This document shows positions 25,501 to 39,190 of a stretch of DNA of 64,000 nt, piece by piece. The notes under the pieces were generated by a model. It was not told where the DNA came from and searched no databases. It worked only from the letters and a program-made list of their open reading frames with translations. The stretch is taken from positions 312,042-376,041 of the forward strand of contig VYZI01000530.1 in the NCBI GenBank assembly GCA_013397695.1. The letters run 5' to 3'. Each line of letters starts with the position of its first letter. Positions within the stretch are counted from its first letter, which is position 1. This DNA comes from Centropus unirufus (lineage: Eukaryota > Chordata > Aves > Cuculiformes > Centropidae). Position numbers and translations under genes: made by a program.

Positions 25501-28061
25501 CATTAACATTTATGAATTATTAATACTTCCTGTTTTGAAAATGTGTTTGAATCATTTCATGCATTTCCATTACTGGATTTGTTCTGTCCTTGATCTGAAA
25601 ATATAAGCTGTCATGACAATAGGTCCTCAGTTCTCTGGAGCTTTGAGTAATGCTCTCACTTCTGCAACTATATTTTTCCTTTAATTAAATTTGGCTAATC
25701 TGTTCTGTATAAACAACAAGAAGGATAAAGAAGTTACAGAATATTGACAGTATATTGCATCTTTCCACCTAAGTGGAGAGTACCCTGAATGTATGAAATA
25801 ATGAAGACCTGAAAGTCCCAGTGTGGGAAGCATACTGGAAAGAACGGAAATTGCTGATCCCCAAACTCCTACAGAATTTCAGACATGGGCTCCGCATTCT
25901 TTGACACGCAGGATAAAAAAAAGAAGGGCTGCAATTTGCCTGAATTTTTCGCTGTCAGTTGTGATTGGGATTTATATGTCCAAATATCGTACCAAATCGG
26001 TCTTTAGGGACCAGACCTTCAGGCTTATAAGCAATTTTTCCAGAACTTGATTTTTTTTTCCGCGTGTTGTTTAGATCACTGCCACAACAGGGCATTTTCT
26101 ATATCAGCTCCAATGAGCCCGGCTGCCTGGCAAGAACCTTCAAGACCTGACAGAATAAATATGAACGGAAATTTTCAATTGGATTACTGATAGACAAGGA
26201 GAGTGCTTCTACTGAGAACGAGTGTTTGCTGTTGTGTCTATCCCCTCATTTTAATTATTCTTAGAATAACTGGGGAAGCACTGGTGTGAAGAGGGTACTT
26301 ATTGAGGTTAAAACTGGCAGAAATAGATCGTCTTCCACCTGGATGAGAAGCGATGTTACGTAAAAACTCCCAAGAACCATGCAAGCAGCTGTAAAACTGA
26401 ACAGCTGGAAGAGAAAAGAGAACCACAAAGAATTCAGAAATAGCACTGAAGAGGTTTTCCGGGGAGATATGTATGACAGGAAAAAAGAGCAAACAAACTG
26501 AGGAGATGGGAAACAAGTCCTAAGGATCACAGCTCACGTGCAGGAGACTGGAACAAATGACCTCCAAGCCGGGCCTCGCCACCACCTTCCTGCGTGTTCT
26601 CAGGTCAATGGTCATGAGCCAGGTTTTCACACTCAACCAGAGCTGGTGTAAACGCTTGAGTCAAACAGTCCAAGATATCACAGACCAGGCCATCCTCACT
26701 GCTAAGCCCAGCTCTTATCAGAGAAAGGAACTGCCTCTGTGAGACGCTGCAGCGGAATGTTTAGTCAAAGTTTATGATGATTTTGCCATAAATTCTCATA
26801 TCATCTTCTCATTTGTAGCTGAATATCTTCATTCTCTGATGAAGATTCAAAGAGAAAATAAAATCTAGCAACTTTCTAGAGGAATTAAATTGGACGTTGA
26901 TGTTGGAAGCAGCTCTGAATTTGTACAGGATGAATGTCCAGTGCAAGACCATGGCTTCTATTGTCACCAAAACATGAAGAAAACCGAATTGGAAAGCACA
27001 GAAAAACTCCTACTACTTGCCTATCACAAGATAAGCACCTTTACTACAATGGTAAAAGCAAGACTTTTTTCCTGCCTTTTTTTTTTCTACCACTTTAATC
27101 TCCTTTCTGTTTCCTTAAAAAAGACAAAAAGATGAGGTAGCCATCTCAGCAGAGTTGAATTAAATACTTCACCCTCTCAGAAATGTTTCCTCTAATGAGA
27201 ATAAAAAAACCCAAAACATATCCCACAATAAAATCTTGATATTTAGATAAACGTCAGTGGTACAGCTCCCTGAAGGTATGTAATCAACCACATCAAAACT
27301 CTTTATAATGTGCTCACCAATGAGAGCACCACCTCCAGAATGAAATCAAATTCAGTTAAAATTTACCTTCAACACAGGTGGCCCAGGCACTTCGTGACTG
27401 GTGAAAAATACATTCTATAGTATTCATAGAGGAAAATATTCAATTACTGTCTGCATTGAGTAGTATAAATAAAATTAATAGATTTAACTAATTACATATT
27501 CTCAGCTGTAATGGTTTGGAACCAATTTCTTACACATTGAACTCTATGCTCTTTAGTCTAATTCTTAATATGTTGCTCCATTATGCAAGTTAACCACCCA
27601 TTTGATGAGTCTGTGTAAAAAGGATATATATATTAGTCAATAGCAAAACTCTACATTTGGGATAAATGTATGAAAGGCCAAGGCACATCGATTCAAATGT
27701 AAATCCTGTTTCAGGATACCTTCATCTTGTGGCATAATTACAGAATAAACAGCAATTTCTATGATACTTTCTTTCAATTTAGGGCAAAACTTAATTTTTA
27801 TGACTTAAGAGAAAGACTATGTGAATAAAAGTCTATTTAGCCATGCTCATACTTATTTGATAAAAAAATATATCCCACTCTCCTGATGCTCATCATTCCT
27901 GTTTCGGAGTTTATATGATGGAGATATGAAAAGCTGTTTAGGCCTATGGAATAACTTGCTCAATTGAAGCATTCGTATTTATCATCATAACTTTAATAGA
28001 ACCGTATAACCGGCCACTGAGCGGAGCTGCTCAAGTGACACCTCAGTTATTCAGGAGCAGA

Positions 28062-28140
28062 ATCATGGAACCCCTCACATCCGAAGGGACCGCAGGAGCC
28101 TCCCTGCGCCACCTCCCTGCGCAAGGCCAGGGCAGTTGCT
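28062..28140 (-). mobile_element. Possible CR1 3'-end fragment
   Basis: The plus strand reads 'agaatcatggaacccc' followed by 'catccgaagggacc', which resembles a diverged reverse-complement CR1 end. The match is short and the following GC-rich sequence is not clearly CR1. A chance or heavily decayed match is possible. Confidence 0.4.
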
Positions 28141-28433
28141 CCAGTTCTTTGCAAAGCCAAGACGCTCAGCCCCTGCTTGGGTTTGTATTTCCATATCAAT
28201 GCAGTAACGATACTACTGAAAATACTCCTACTCTAAAAAAATCTAAGAGGCTTAGTTCTGGAGTAAGCCGTGAACAGATTACCCCGTAAATTTTGCAGCT
28301 AGAAAACAGCTTATTCCCCAAACAACTAAAATCCAGATTTCTTCCCTTCTGAAAAGCTTTTCCTTCTCCTAAGCATTAGCATTTTAAAAATTTAATTACT
28401 TCCATTATAAAAACGCTACTAGAACTACTCAGT

Positions 28434-28469
28434 AGGATTTATTGCAAGATCAGGATTTATTGCATGATC
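28434..28469. repeat. Tandem duplication of an 18-bp unit
   Basis: Two adjacent copies of 'aggatttattgcaagatc' are present; the second differs at one base (t for a at position 14). Confidence 0.95.
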
Positions 28470-31400
28470 ACTGCAAAGCGTTAAGAACAAATGTCAGCTG
28501 CATCTTGTTTAAGAAAACACAGGAAATATTTTGATACTTGCTGGGTTGTGTTGATTACAACACTAAATATATGAAAAAAAAATACGATGGAGTAAGAATA
28601 TATGTCCTGTTAGTGCAAAAAGGCTTAAGAAAACTGGATATATAGAAAGTAACTTAAATGACAAACTGTTGTATTACTTTGAAGACCCAAGATTGATACC
28701 ACAAAGTGACATGGTGACGTGATCAGCAGAAACACAGATTTTACACAAGTTACTTTTACTGAAGAATTTAAGAAGTTCAAGAACACAACCTTATCCTACT
28801 TTTGACTGCCTGAATGTAAGTGTAATTCTAAAGCTCTTCAATTTAGCACTTTCTTATGGAATTTTCAAAAAAATGCTGCAATCCATAGCGTGTTCCTCTA
28901 ATGGTTTTTGCTTCTTCCTCAGTTCTGACCCAATTACCAGAGCTTCTCCACAGATAAAACATCTGTTGTCCATCATGCTAAGTTTTCTTTAGGCTTACAA
29001 AAAAAAGTGCCACATAACTTCTCTTTATTTTGCCCAGCCCTTCACACTTGATTAATTCTACTCTGCATAAATCATTAACCCATTAGGCTAATCCTCCTCC
29101 CAGTCAGACCACAAGCTTGGGCGGTGTAAACACTGCACATTTCGTAAAGTTTCACGCACAAATGTCGTCAGCTCAGTAGGAAAATCTCAGTGATTCCGGG
29201 TACCCAAGGCACACGCGCCCCAGAGCTGCCAGGGGGTCAGGGCAGCTTTGTGTCAGCCTCGGTGGGGCCTGCACCCAATTCCACTGGAAAATTCTACAAA
29301 ACCCGCACACAATTCCACTGGAGCACTGGCATTCTCTTTCCTAAGCTAGAAATACAAACGTGAATGAAAAATGTAGAACTTGGGCAGGTGCCAGGGCTAT
29401 CAGGGTTTTAAGGTGTTTATCTGGTGGCAGCCTTTGTCAAGGGCTCAGCAGGGGACCACCTTCTGGTTTTGGAACATCTATCGGCCAGTAAAGTCAGAAT
29501 TGCCCTCAGCACTTCCCTTGCAGCAGGTACGGAATATCCGCCAAAGTAAAGCAATGGCCACTGGAAGGACCAGCGGACCAGCAAGCGAATGGGTTTCCCA
29601 ATTCACTTCCGAGTGCTTTCACACTTAAACTGCAAACGTGAATCTCCCCTGAACTAGGCAACAGGTAGCAGCACCTTGCCCAACTTTGCTCTTATTTAGT
29701 TCCCATCTCCTACATTTCTCAACAGGAATGAATATTATGCAAAACAAATATTCCTACCTAAAGTAATATTTTTTCTTAAATGTTAGGAAACAAATGTCTC
29801 AAACCTGATGGGTGTTGACTCTAATACACTCAAGTTTCCACAGTACTAATAGAGGCAATGGAACTGCATTTTCCTATTTGGTATATCCAACACCTTAAAA
29901 AATATTTGTAACCCAGAAAGAAAACCTTAACAGTCAAAATTGCAAGGAAAAAAGAGACCCTAAAAAAAAATAATTCCTTAGACTACAGAAAAACACAATT
30001 AATTGAAATATCTAGTATTTGATCTGTTCTCTTTAACTCCCTCCTCCCAAGCAAATGTTTCTCCTCTGTTAAAAGCAGTTTTTGTAAAGAAAAGTCTTCT
30101 ACCAACATTTTCTTCAGCCAGGTGTGGGTAACAAAATCTCCTAAATGCACTCCTGAGTCTAAATCCTCAAAGTTCAAAAAATCACATGCTCAGGAGTAGC
30201 CTGCGCCATGAAAACCCCGCTCCTCCGCTGCAGGGCTCTGAGGCGCTTGCATCCCCCGAGCGTCACCAGGGTGGTCCCAGCCTCTCCCTCCAGAGCTTTT
30301 CTGTCCGACACAAGGAGCTGAGGGTCTGCACAGGTGGAAATATCACACCAACATAGCCAGGCACATCTTAGACCCTGTTGTGTATATCCCTTAAAAATAA
30401 ATAATCCCAAACCCTTGGCCATTTACCGGATATTTTGGATATGCATTAGCAGCAATCCAGAAGCATTTCCAGCATGAAAACCTGCCAAAATGAGCAGGAC
30501 AAAACCCACCGGCTGTCAGGCTGGGGCTTGCTCACCCTCTTCTAAATGCTACAACGCGCTTCCTTTTCCCAAGGTCCAGCGTGGTGTTTTGGCTCAAGTT
30601 ATACAAAACCAGTTTACCAAGTGGGGCAGGAGGAGAGGAAACAAATTAACTTTTCTTCCACAGAGCGCACCAGTCTGCATCGACACTTCAAGATCAATCC
30701 CAAGGTGAACAAAAAATGTGAGTTCATAAATTCCCTCAAACTCTTTCCCCATGTCTGTGAATAAAATAATTATTTTTCTTCTTAGAAAGGCAATGAATAT
30801 AATGACTATTTTGCTGAGAAAGAGGCTAGAGTCTCAGGCAGATTTCGGAGAACGTCCAGCCAGTGAGAAAAAGACAGAAACTATTAGAAATAGGAAAAGA
30901 CATACGATATGCTAGAAGATGTGCAGTATCTAGGTCACTTCATAAAATGCAATAATAGCTTCCAAAAGAAACTATCTGAAGAGAAGACTAAATTCATTTC
31001 TTCAGTAAGAAATAAACTAAGTAGAACTTCCAGAAATTACAGTTCCCAGTTTATAATGGATAAGAATGCATGAAACGGCGAATGAAGTTTAAAGGTCCAG
31101 GAAACTGTGATAAGAACATTCCTCACTGACACCTGCTTTTATTGCTGCTAACTACACAGACTTGATAGCTGAGATGTCAACACTGCAAATAATATACACC
31201 AATCTTCATTAATCCATATATATCACATTTGTGCCATTTCCCCCCTCATTTTACCCCCATCTTGTCACTTACCCTCAGACTGGATTATTTCTACACTGCA
31301 ATCCCATCAGAAAATTCCAATAACAACCTTTCAGTACCTTGCTGGAAAATACTATGGCTATTAGCTCAACCTATTAATTCTTTTTTGCAAATCTTAAGGA

Positions 31401-32901
31401 AAAAATTTGATGTATGAATACCTGATTGGTTGGCCTGCACAAAGTCCTATGCTGTTGCCCTTGATTTGCAACTGGAATTTGAACTAGATAGTTGAAAGCC
31501 AGTTCAAGTTTCCTCTGGAGGAGCTGCCTGCTGTGTCTCCTGCCCCCTTCATGGGGTGGTCTGATATCCCGATCTTGTCCATGGGCTCCGCGCACCAAGG
31601 CTGCTGCCCTATTCCAAGGGAAGCGCAAAAGGTGTTCTTTTGTGCCTGCTCGTGAACCATGGCCCTTCCTCCCTTGGCAGAGCATTTTAAGACCGACTGC
31701 CTCTTTCTCCATTCCCATTTTCAGCACGTTGGGAAACTGCACGATTTCTTGTTCTCGAGAACCTCACCAGGACCACGTGTCCAGAAGCCTCCCCAGTGCC
31801 AAGCAGGGAGCACGCACTGGAGGACACCGATTTACTCTATCGTAAATAAGTTACAGCCCTGTTTCCTACACAAAAGCAGATGCCCGGAGAATCAGATATT
31901 ACTGTCCCTAAGTATTTTCCGATATCATTTCCAGCTCCTATAGAAGGTGCATATACAACAAATCAACTTAAATCCAGCTGACCTGGTATCACTTGCAAGG
32001 GTTTTTCCTGCTACTCCAATCCCATTTAAGGCCACTGTAGGTGCCTGTGGATGCCCCATTAGGACAGACTGAGCCAGCTCTTGTCCTGCAGCATCTCAGG
32101 GTAAACCTTGGCATCTTTTCAGACATTGCCAAGCAGGACACCGACTATTCATGCAGTTTTAGCTTGGTTTTGTACTGGAATAAAGATGTCTGGTCATCCT
32201 TCAACTTCAAATAACTATTGAAAGTGTAATTAATCAGGAGATAGAAATACAGAGAAAATCGAGTTTTAGTAGTTCATGAATTAATGTGACTGAGTTTACG
32301 GGCATCTTGTGCTCTGGGGTGTTTAATGAAGCCAACAAATCCAGTGCACTAAGACACAATGTTATAAAACATTTCGTTTCTAATTCACACAAAAAAAGGT
32401 TCAAATTGACAACAGGCATTTTTATATCTTTACTGATTTTCCATAAATAACTATAGATATGCCCGGTAATAGAACATAAATAAAATTATTCAGACACTTT
32501 TCCAAATTGAAACTCAGTCAGCAGAAACACCACACATTGACCATAACAGAACAGCAGGAAAAATGTTGCCTTGTTCCCCTTCTCATGACTCCAGCCTGTT
32601 TAACTTACTGGGATCTATCTCTGCAATAAAAAAAAGCATCAGAATTAATCCTTTGTGCCCGCTGTCTTTCCTTTGCTCATGCTACACTAATTAAACAAAA
32701 CACATTCTCTGAAATAATGAGAATTTCTGCAGATTACTGCGAGTTGTGACATACTAGACTGCTCCTACCTCAATCCCATTCAAAACCTGGGTCTGATTTC
32801 AGACCCCTCTCACAATCCCTGGGGCTTTCTAGTCTACACCAATATTTTGTCTGCAGGTACAAATCTTTGTACTTTGCAGCTGAAGCTACTGTTTTTGAAG
32901 G

Positions 32902-32917
32902 AAAAAAAAAAAAAAAA
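32902..32917. repeat. A homopolymer, 16 nt
   Basis: A run of sixteen A bases. There is no retroposed gene beside it that would make it a poly-A tail. Confidence 0.95.
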
Positions 32918-35900
32918 GATTCAGGGAACAGTGTCCCATTCTGATCATGTAATTTTCACCCCTAGAAACACTAGAATTAGGAACGGCATGAACAGGCTCA
33001 GCAGGCCGGAGAGGAGCAATCGATGCCTTTTTGTTGATGCCGTGATTTCAGGACCCAGAGTAGCAGATTGGAAATGTTCCTGTGCTGAACTACTTACCCT
33101 CAGATGTAAACCATAAAGAACTTGCACGCAGTCAGTGCATTTAAAAGTATTCTGAGATGTGTGTGTGCTGAGAACCTCAGTGTTCTTTGTACCTAAACTA
33201 TGTAAATAATGACTTCCTTGGGAATGTACGCCCCGTGCATCTGGCTAACAGAGGCTACAGTGTCGGGGGGAAGTCTACTTTTGTTTTATATTAAACACAT
33301 GCATCCCAACAAAAATGTACAAGAAATTACTTCTGGGGAGGCACAAAGTCTGCAAGACTCAGCCTAGATCCTTCCTCCATCAGCTACAACTGCAACTCTG
33401 CCACTTCAATGACTCCTGTTGGCCTCCCTTATTCCTGCTTCCCATCCATTCACTTAACATGCAACCAACAGTTCCAGCTCCAGTAGGAAGTCAAATTTAC
33501 CTGGTCATGTTATATCATGAACTTAATTGCCTATGTTCATAAACATAAATAAAAACAAAACACCCCAAAAAGAAAGTTAAATAATAAAAAACACGCACCA
33601 AGAAAAAGGTAGGCTACAGAAGATATAGGAATGCTTCATGATTTTCTGCCATTTTTCTCAGTACTGCTCAAGAAATTAATTTAACACAGAGTATCATTCA
33701 GAGCTATGTTTAGTCCTTGTTAGTGTTTTAGTTCATTGTCCTTATTAACCATTGCTATCATATCCACACACATACACTTAAAGATGAACTAAGAACAATC
33801 ACATTGTACCACGTACATCTTTATCACCACTTACACTATCGTTACATTCTATTTAGGCTGTACTACTGTATGCTCATGCTACAGAGAAGACTGTTGCAAA
33901 CTTATCGAGATCTTGATTTTTGCAAGAATTTGAATATGGGCCCAAGGGAGAGATCAACGCGTGCAATGTCCCCTAGACCAGAGGTGAACACGTGCGTAAA
34001 GCCTTGTGTAGGACCCACAGGTGCACATTCATTCCCACAGAAAGGAAGTAATGCTGGAATTAGAGTCTGAGGTGAAACTTTACAGTAAGATACACATCCA
34101 AATAGGTCAGGTCTATGTAATAAAGCCTGCCTTGCCCACACACTGTCCAGGCTTAAATCTACCATGCAGAATGCTGCCCTCATCTCAATGTTTTTTCAAA
34201 GGTTCAGTGGGCAAATCAAAACCCACCGAATCATAACACAGACAGATTTTTCAGAAATTAAGTCTTTGGTCACAACCAGTTCTCCCGCAGAGGGGGCAGA
34301 CCACAAACAGCTACAAACAGCAAATTACAGAGCGCCTTTAGCAAGAGTTCCTTTTCCTGTACTGATTTTCCTTTGCATTTTTACGGTACATTCATCGCAG
34401 TGCAAAGTCAACCTTTCACAAACATGTCACATCTCTATAGTGGTTCGCTTCTTTTGCAGAGACCTTTCTTTCTCTTAAGCTCTGTTTTTACCAGGAACCG
34501 GTGTCCCCAGGTGCCTTACCAGGGATATCGTGTCCAGCGGCGAGGTTTTACATTTTGTCCAGGTTGCACACTTGTGGCTGCTCTGATGTCTTCCCAGGGA
34601 GAGCTGCAAGTCTGAGGAGCACTGCCACGGCCTGGCGGGGCTTCCCCTCCAGCTCAGGGGAAAAGAGCTGTGAAAGGAGTCAGAGACAGGGAACGTTAAG
34701 GAAACCTGGGCCCGATTTGGGACAGCTTACTCATTTTTGAACCATTTGTTCCCCTTCACCATGCTCCAACTCAAAACATCACAGACAACATGAACAAGGA
34801 CAGAGTGTTCCCATTTTCCTTCACCAAACTAGCTGTTTTCTTTCACCCCCCTGCAGCCTGGGGCCGGCACTTTGCCGTACCCTGGTGCCTTGACACACCT
34901 GGAGGTCACCGCAACTGCAGCAGTCGGTGGCTACAGCACCCTCGCCAGCCCTGGGTGGGGAACATTCCTCTAACCGTGGATCTTGGAGTATGGAGAATAA
35001 TCCGAAAGGCAAGCCAATATTCCCAAAATGTGCCACTATAAGATTTCACATCCTAAATCTTCTTTCTGCACAATACTGATGGCTTAGAGGAAGGGGAAAA
35101 TTCTTTATTGTGAGAAATAAAGAAACCTCCTGAGGAAAGGTAAATTACACCCCCACCACTCCTTGCAAAACATCAGTATTGAAAAAAATCAAAAATATCA
35201 ATTTAATAGGGACAATCAATAACATCTTATCAGTGCATACCAGTTAGGAAAGGGTGCATTAGAAAGACGTATTGTTGCCTGCTCTATAAGAATACCATCA
35301 ACACTGAAGTTTCTAACAGACTCGTCAAATTTCAAGACCTGTTTATCAACCTACGTTTTTGCCGTCCTGCCAACAACACATTTCATCTTTCTCTTTTGCT
35401 TTGCTGTCCTGAAAAAATGTAGCAAGTTTTATAATCTTGAAAACGGGGGAAGAGATGGGAATGGCAACCAACAGCTCTAAAACTTCTCCCATTAACTTAT
35501 TCTACAGGCTGCTTTAAGACCTTTTTAAAGACAACTTGGGGACACCAGACCTCCATATGCCCTTAGTCTTCCTAGGGTTCTACAAAGAGGTGTACAGTAT
35601 GTCGCACCAGATTTAAGGTACAATCTCCAAAAAGAAAAAATAGCTGTTTAAGGCCTTTCAGACATTCTTATGTATCAGTGAAAAACAGGGAAGCATTTGT
35701 ATGTTCAAGAGCCTCCACATCTTCAAAAATACTCTCCATGAGCATATTCTGCTTTCTGCACAGTCATGGAAGTGTGAGTCAAAACACTGTGCAAAGCCAA
35801 GAATAGAAGATTAATAACCTTTCCTTTCCCTTTTGTCCTTCCATGTGATTTTGTGCTCTTCCCACCATTTTGAGTTAAATTCTGATATTCCTGGTAACAG

Positions 35901-38862
35901 AGCTATAGCCAATACTGCTGAAGAAAACACCAGTAAATTATCCAGTCTATATTCCTGCCCGACAGAAGGATCAACTGAAACTAATTCTGACAGATATTTT
36001 CATAGCTCGCTCTTCCCGGTGGAACATGCCCTTGCAATTTACATTGAATTCACTGGGAAAGTGCCTGTTTACAGAGAGTGACATCTGTGCCATCAGAAGA
36101 ACAGTGCTCAGCAGAACGTGAAGCTTGCAGAGATATAAAATAATTCACTGATAATAGAAATACTCTGGGCCAAGCCAACTGCTAGTAGAAAGGCTAATTG
36201 GGCTACACCTACCTCCACGAGGAACCAGTACCTGCCCTCTATAAAACTTTCTATCAGTGAATGAAGAGCCTGTATGTTTGGTATTCTCATTGTCGGTTGC
36301 TTTATGCAAGTCAAATGTTATTTTAAACAGCCACTGTATCTGAATTCCTGGAATCTGATGAAGCACATGTAATCAACCCCACCAGAAAAGCTCAGAGTTT
36401 CATTTAAGTCAAGGAGTTTTCTTATCAATTCACATCAATCAGAGAAACCACAGCCAAGAAAACTTGATCTTATGACTCCGAAGCACTTTTCCATCCCATC
36501 TGCATCAAGTTTAACAACACTTAGAGTAAAGGCAGGGTCACCTATCCCCAGCTGTGAAAGCCTGCAGGGCATAGGCCATTAACCATACCACTTGGTGGTT
36601 GGTTTGCTTGCAGCGGGGGTGCTGGTGCTGGTTTTGTTTTTAAATTGTCATTGTCACTTCAGAAGTAGATACAGTGTTTATTCATTTCTGCTCATTTCCT
36701 TTGTATAGAGGTGGGCATTAACGCTCCCTATAGAATTGTCAAAGCCCAGCTTCCACAAAGTGACACCAGAGCTGTTCAATGCACGTTTCCTAAGGGACCA
36801 GCAGAAGATCTGGATATAGAATCCCACTGTCTTAGGTTATCCAGAGATGGATAACAGACCTGAAGCCAGGTAAGTATAACAACCACTGCACACTGTAAAA
36901 CTCAATCGGGGTGAAAACTCACAGCACTACTTCATACTCACCATGTAAGAATCTCAAGGTTTATTTTAGACCTGACAACGGCTGGACAGGCTCTTTACCC
37001 CACTGGGAACATGGGATGTCCTACACAAGAAATATTTTGTGTACTGCTAGTACAAGAGATTTGCAAGCCTTTCTTTTAAGCAAAAGCTCCTGCCTCAAAG
37101 ATACACTGAAAGAAAAATAAATCCACATTTGTAGGGTACTATTCCCACATGACTGCAGAACTCAGGTAGGAGGAAGGCAGTTATAGAAGCAACCTCTCTT
37201 CTAGGAGAAATGGATCCATTTCCCTATAAGCAGAGCAATCTCCCTCAAACCAACAGCCATATGCCACCAGTGAAATAATTTTCCTGGATTCCAGAAAGGG
37301 CATCAGTCCTGAACTAATTTTATTATTTCAATGAATTTTACAAATTAAGCCTATTTCATTTATTAGAATTGCTTCATATGTACAAAATCAGACAGAATTT
37401 GTTATCAAATTGACATTTGAAGGTAAAACACTAACGCATAGCCCAGGGTTTCAGATGTTGGTAGACAGAATTTACTTGCAACGCTTGAATGGTTAAGAGT
37501 GGATCTTCAGATTCTTTCCTAGCCTGGACAGCATGGGCTGCTCAATGGTTATCAGCCCTGAAGAACGACCAACCCTGATGTAAAAAAGGAATCTCTATCC
37601 TACTGCTAGGAGGATGCAATTTGTCAGTCCATATGTTAAAAGAGATGTTGTACAAATTAAACTCACAGCATCAGCAATAATGAACTGGATATTGAAAAAG
37701 CTCATCAGAGCGAGATGGATGCCTCCAGTTCTCAGCCAGAAAGGCAAATTAAACCAGTCGCAGAAAGACATTCCCATGTCAAAGATATTTTAGTAGATTT
37801 GTGCTTAGTCCCAGCTGCATTTCAATAAAGATAAAAATAAAATGGTATGTACACTACACCAGCCCCACTGTAGGAACGCTTCTGTGACCAGGGATGGAAG
37901 AGAGAATTTCTAAAGTAGAACTTCTCAAAGTCCTGCAGAGTCAGCAAAGCACAAAGCAGCTGTTGGTGCTGACAGGATGGAAACAGAATTTGCAAAAGTC
38001 TGCTTTGAGCACGTTGTGTGTGTCAGTGTGCTACTGAAATGTGTTTGGCTTAAACCGAAAAAAAATGCATATGAGATGGAGGAACTGTAAGGCACTGTCT
38101 TATAGGAGAGCATTTTATTTGTCGGAAATTAATGTAGTGTACCAAAGACACTCTGTAACAAGAGATTTCAATGTAATGATACTTATGTAAATGTGAGAAA
38201 ATGACAAAAAACCACTGAAAAATTGCAAAAAAAAGACCTTCATGAAAAGCAAGAAATATATTTTCAATATGAAATGCCATCCCAGTCTCTCTAGACAACT
38301 TTTCAGAGATTGATAGCAAGACAAAATATTGAACTTCAATATCTCATATACCACGCTATGGTCATAAAATAATTATCACTGCCAAACAGATACATATTCT
38401 CTCTACTTAAGGTACCCAGAGCTCCCCCATGTCCTGCACCAGAAAAGATTTCAGCTCATATGGGGCCATGTGTTCAGTACTTGTCATTCCTCAGACCCAT
38501 ACATGCACAAGGAAGCAGCCCTACTCGCCAGTAGCATCACATCTGGGATTCCCCAGGCCGGGAAAATAAGTCTACACAACATGCCCTTCAACGAAATGAA
38601 GTATTAAGTTAAAAATAATCACAACTACGTTGTCTGGAATAACTGGCCACAAGCAACATGAACAGAAAAAAAAGGCAAGCCTTTAGATGAAACTCCAGAG
38701 CACACAATACCATTTTCTAGGTGAATTTACCGTGATACACCTTAGAGTAGCTGCATGCAAAAAAACCCCACAACCTCTTCAAATGTAAATTCTTGTGCCG
38801 TATCCTATGCCATATGCACCACATATTCTAAATGTAAAGATAAGCCCAGATTGGCTGCCGTG

Positions 38863-39190
38863 TGGAATCACAGGGTGGTAGGGATGAGAAGGGATCTCTG
38901 GATATCCCCAGTTCAACCCCCAGCTAAAGCAGGGTCACCTAGAGCAGGCTGCACAGGGACACGTCCAGGAGGGCTTGGGATGTCTCCAGAGAAGGAGATT
39001 CCCAACCACCCTGGCAATCTGTGCCGGTGTTCCACCACCCTCCCAGTAAAGAAGCTGCTCCTCACCTTGGTGGCACTGCCCGTGTCCCAGTTCGTACCCG
39101 TTGCTGGGCTCTGCCCTTGGCACGTTAAGACGGAGCAGCCTCCCCAAGCGCGTGTCCTCCTGGAGTCACTCAGGGCAATTTATGGGCTTG
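38863..39190 (-). mobile_element. CR1 LINE 3'-end fragment
   Basis: The plus strand carries a long and well-kept reverse-complement CR1 3' region: 'ggaatcacagggtgg', 'gttcaacccccagctaaagc', 'agggtcacctagagcaggct', 'gatgtctccagagaaggaga', then 'agtaaagaagctgctcctca'. It explains the 169-codon plus-strand frame at 38755-39264 as a shadow. It lies upstream of the MAPK10 start codon and in the same orientation as the gene. Confidence 0.92.

Noticed and set aside
33080..33160. Donor-like 'CTGAGG|gtaagtag' on the minus strand near 33095 with several possible upstream acceptors
   Set aside because: No acceptor is clearly better than the others and there is no other exon support. It is weaker than the candidate at 52973.
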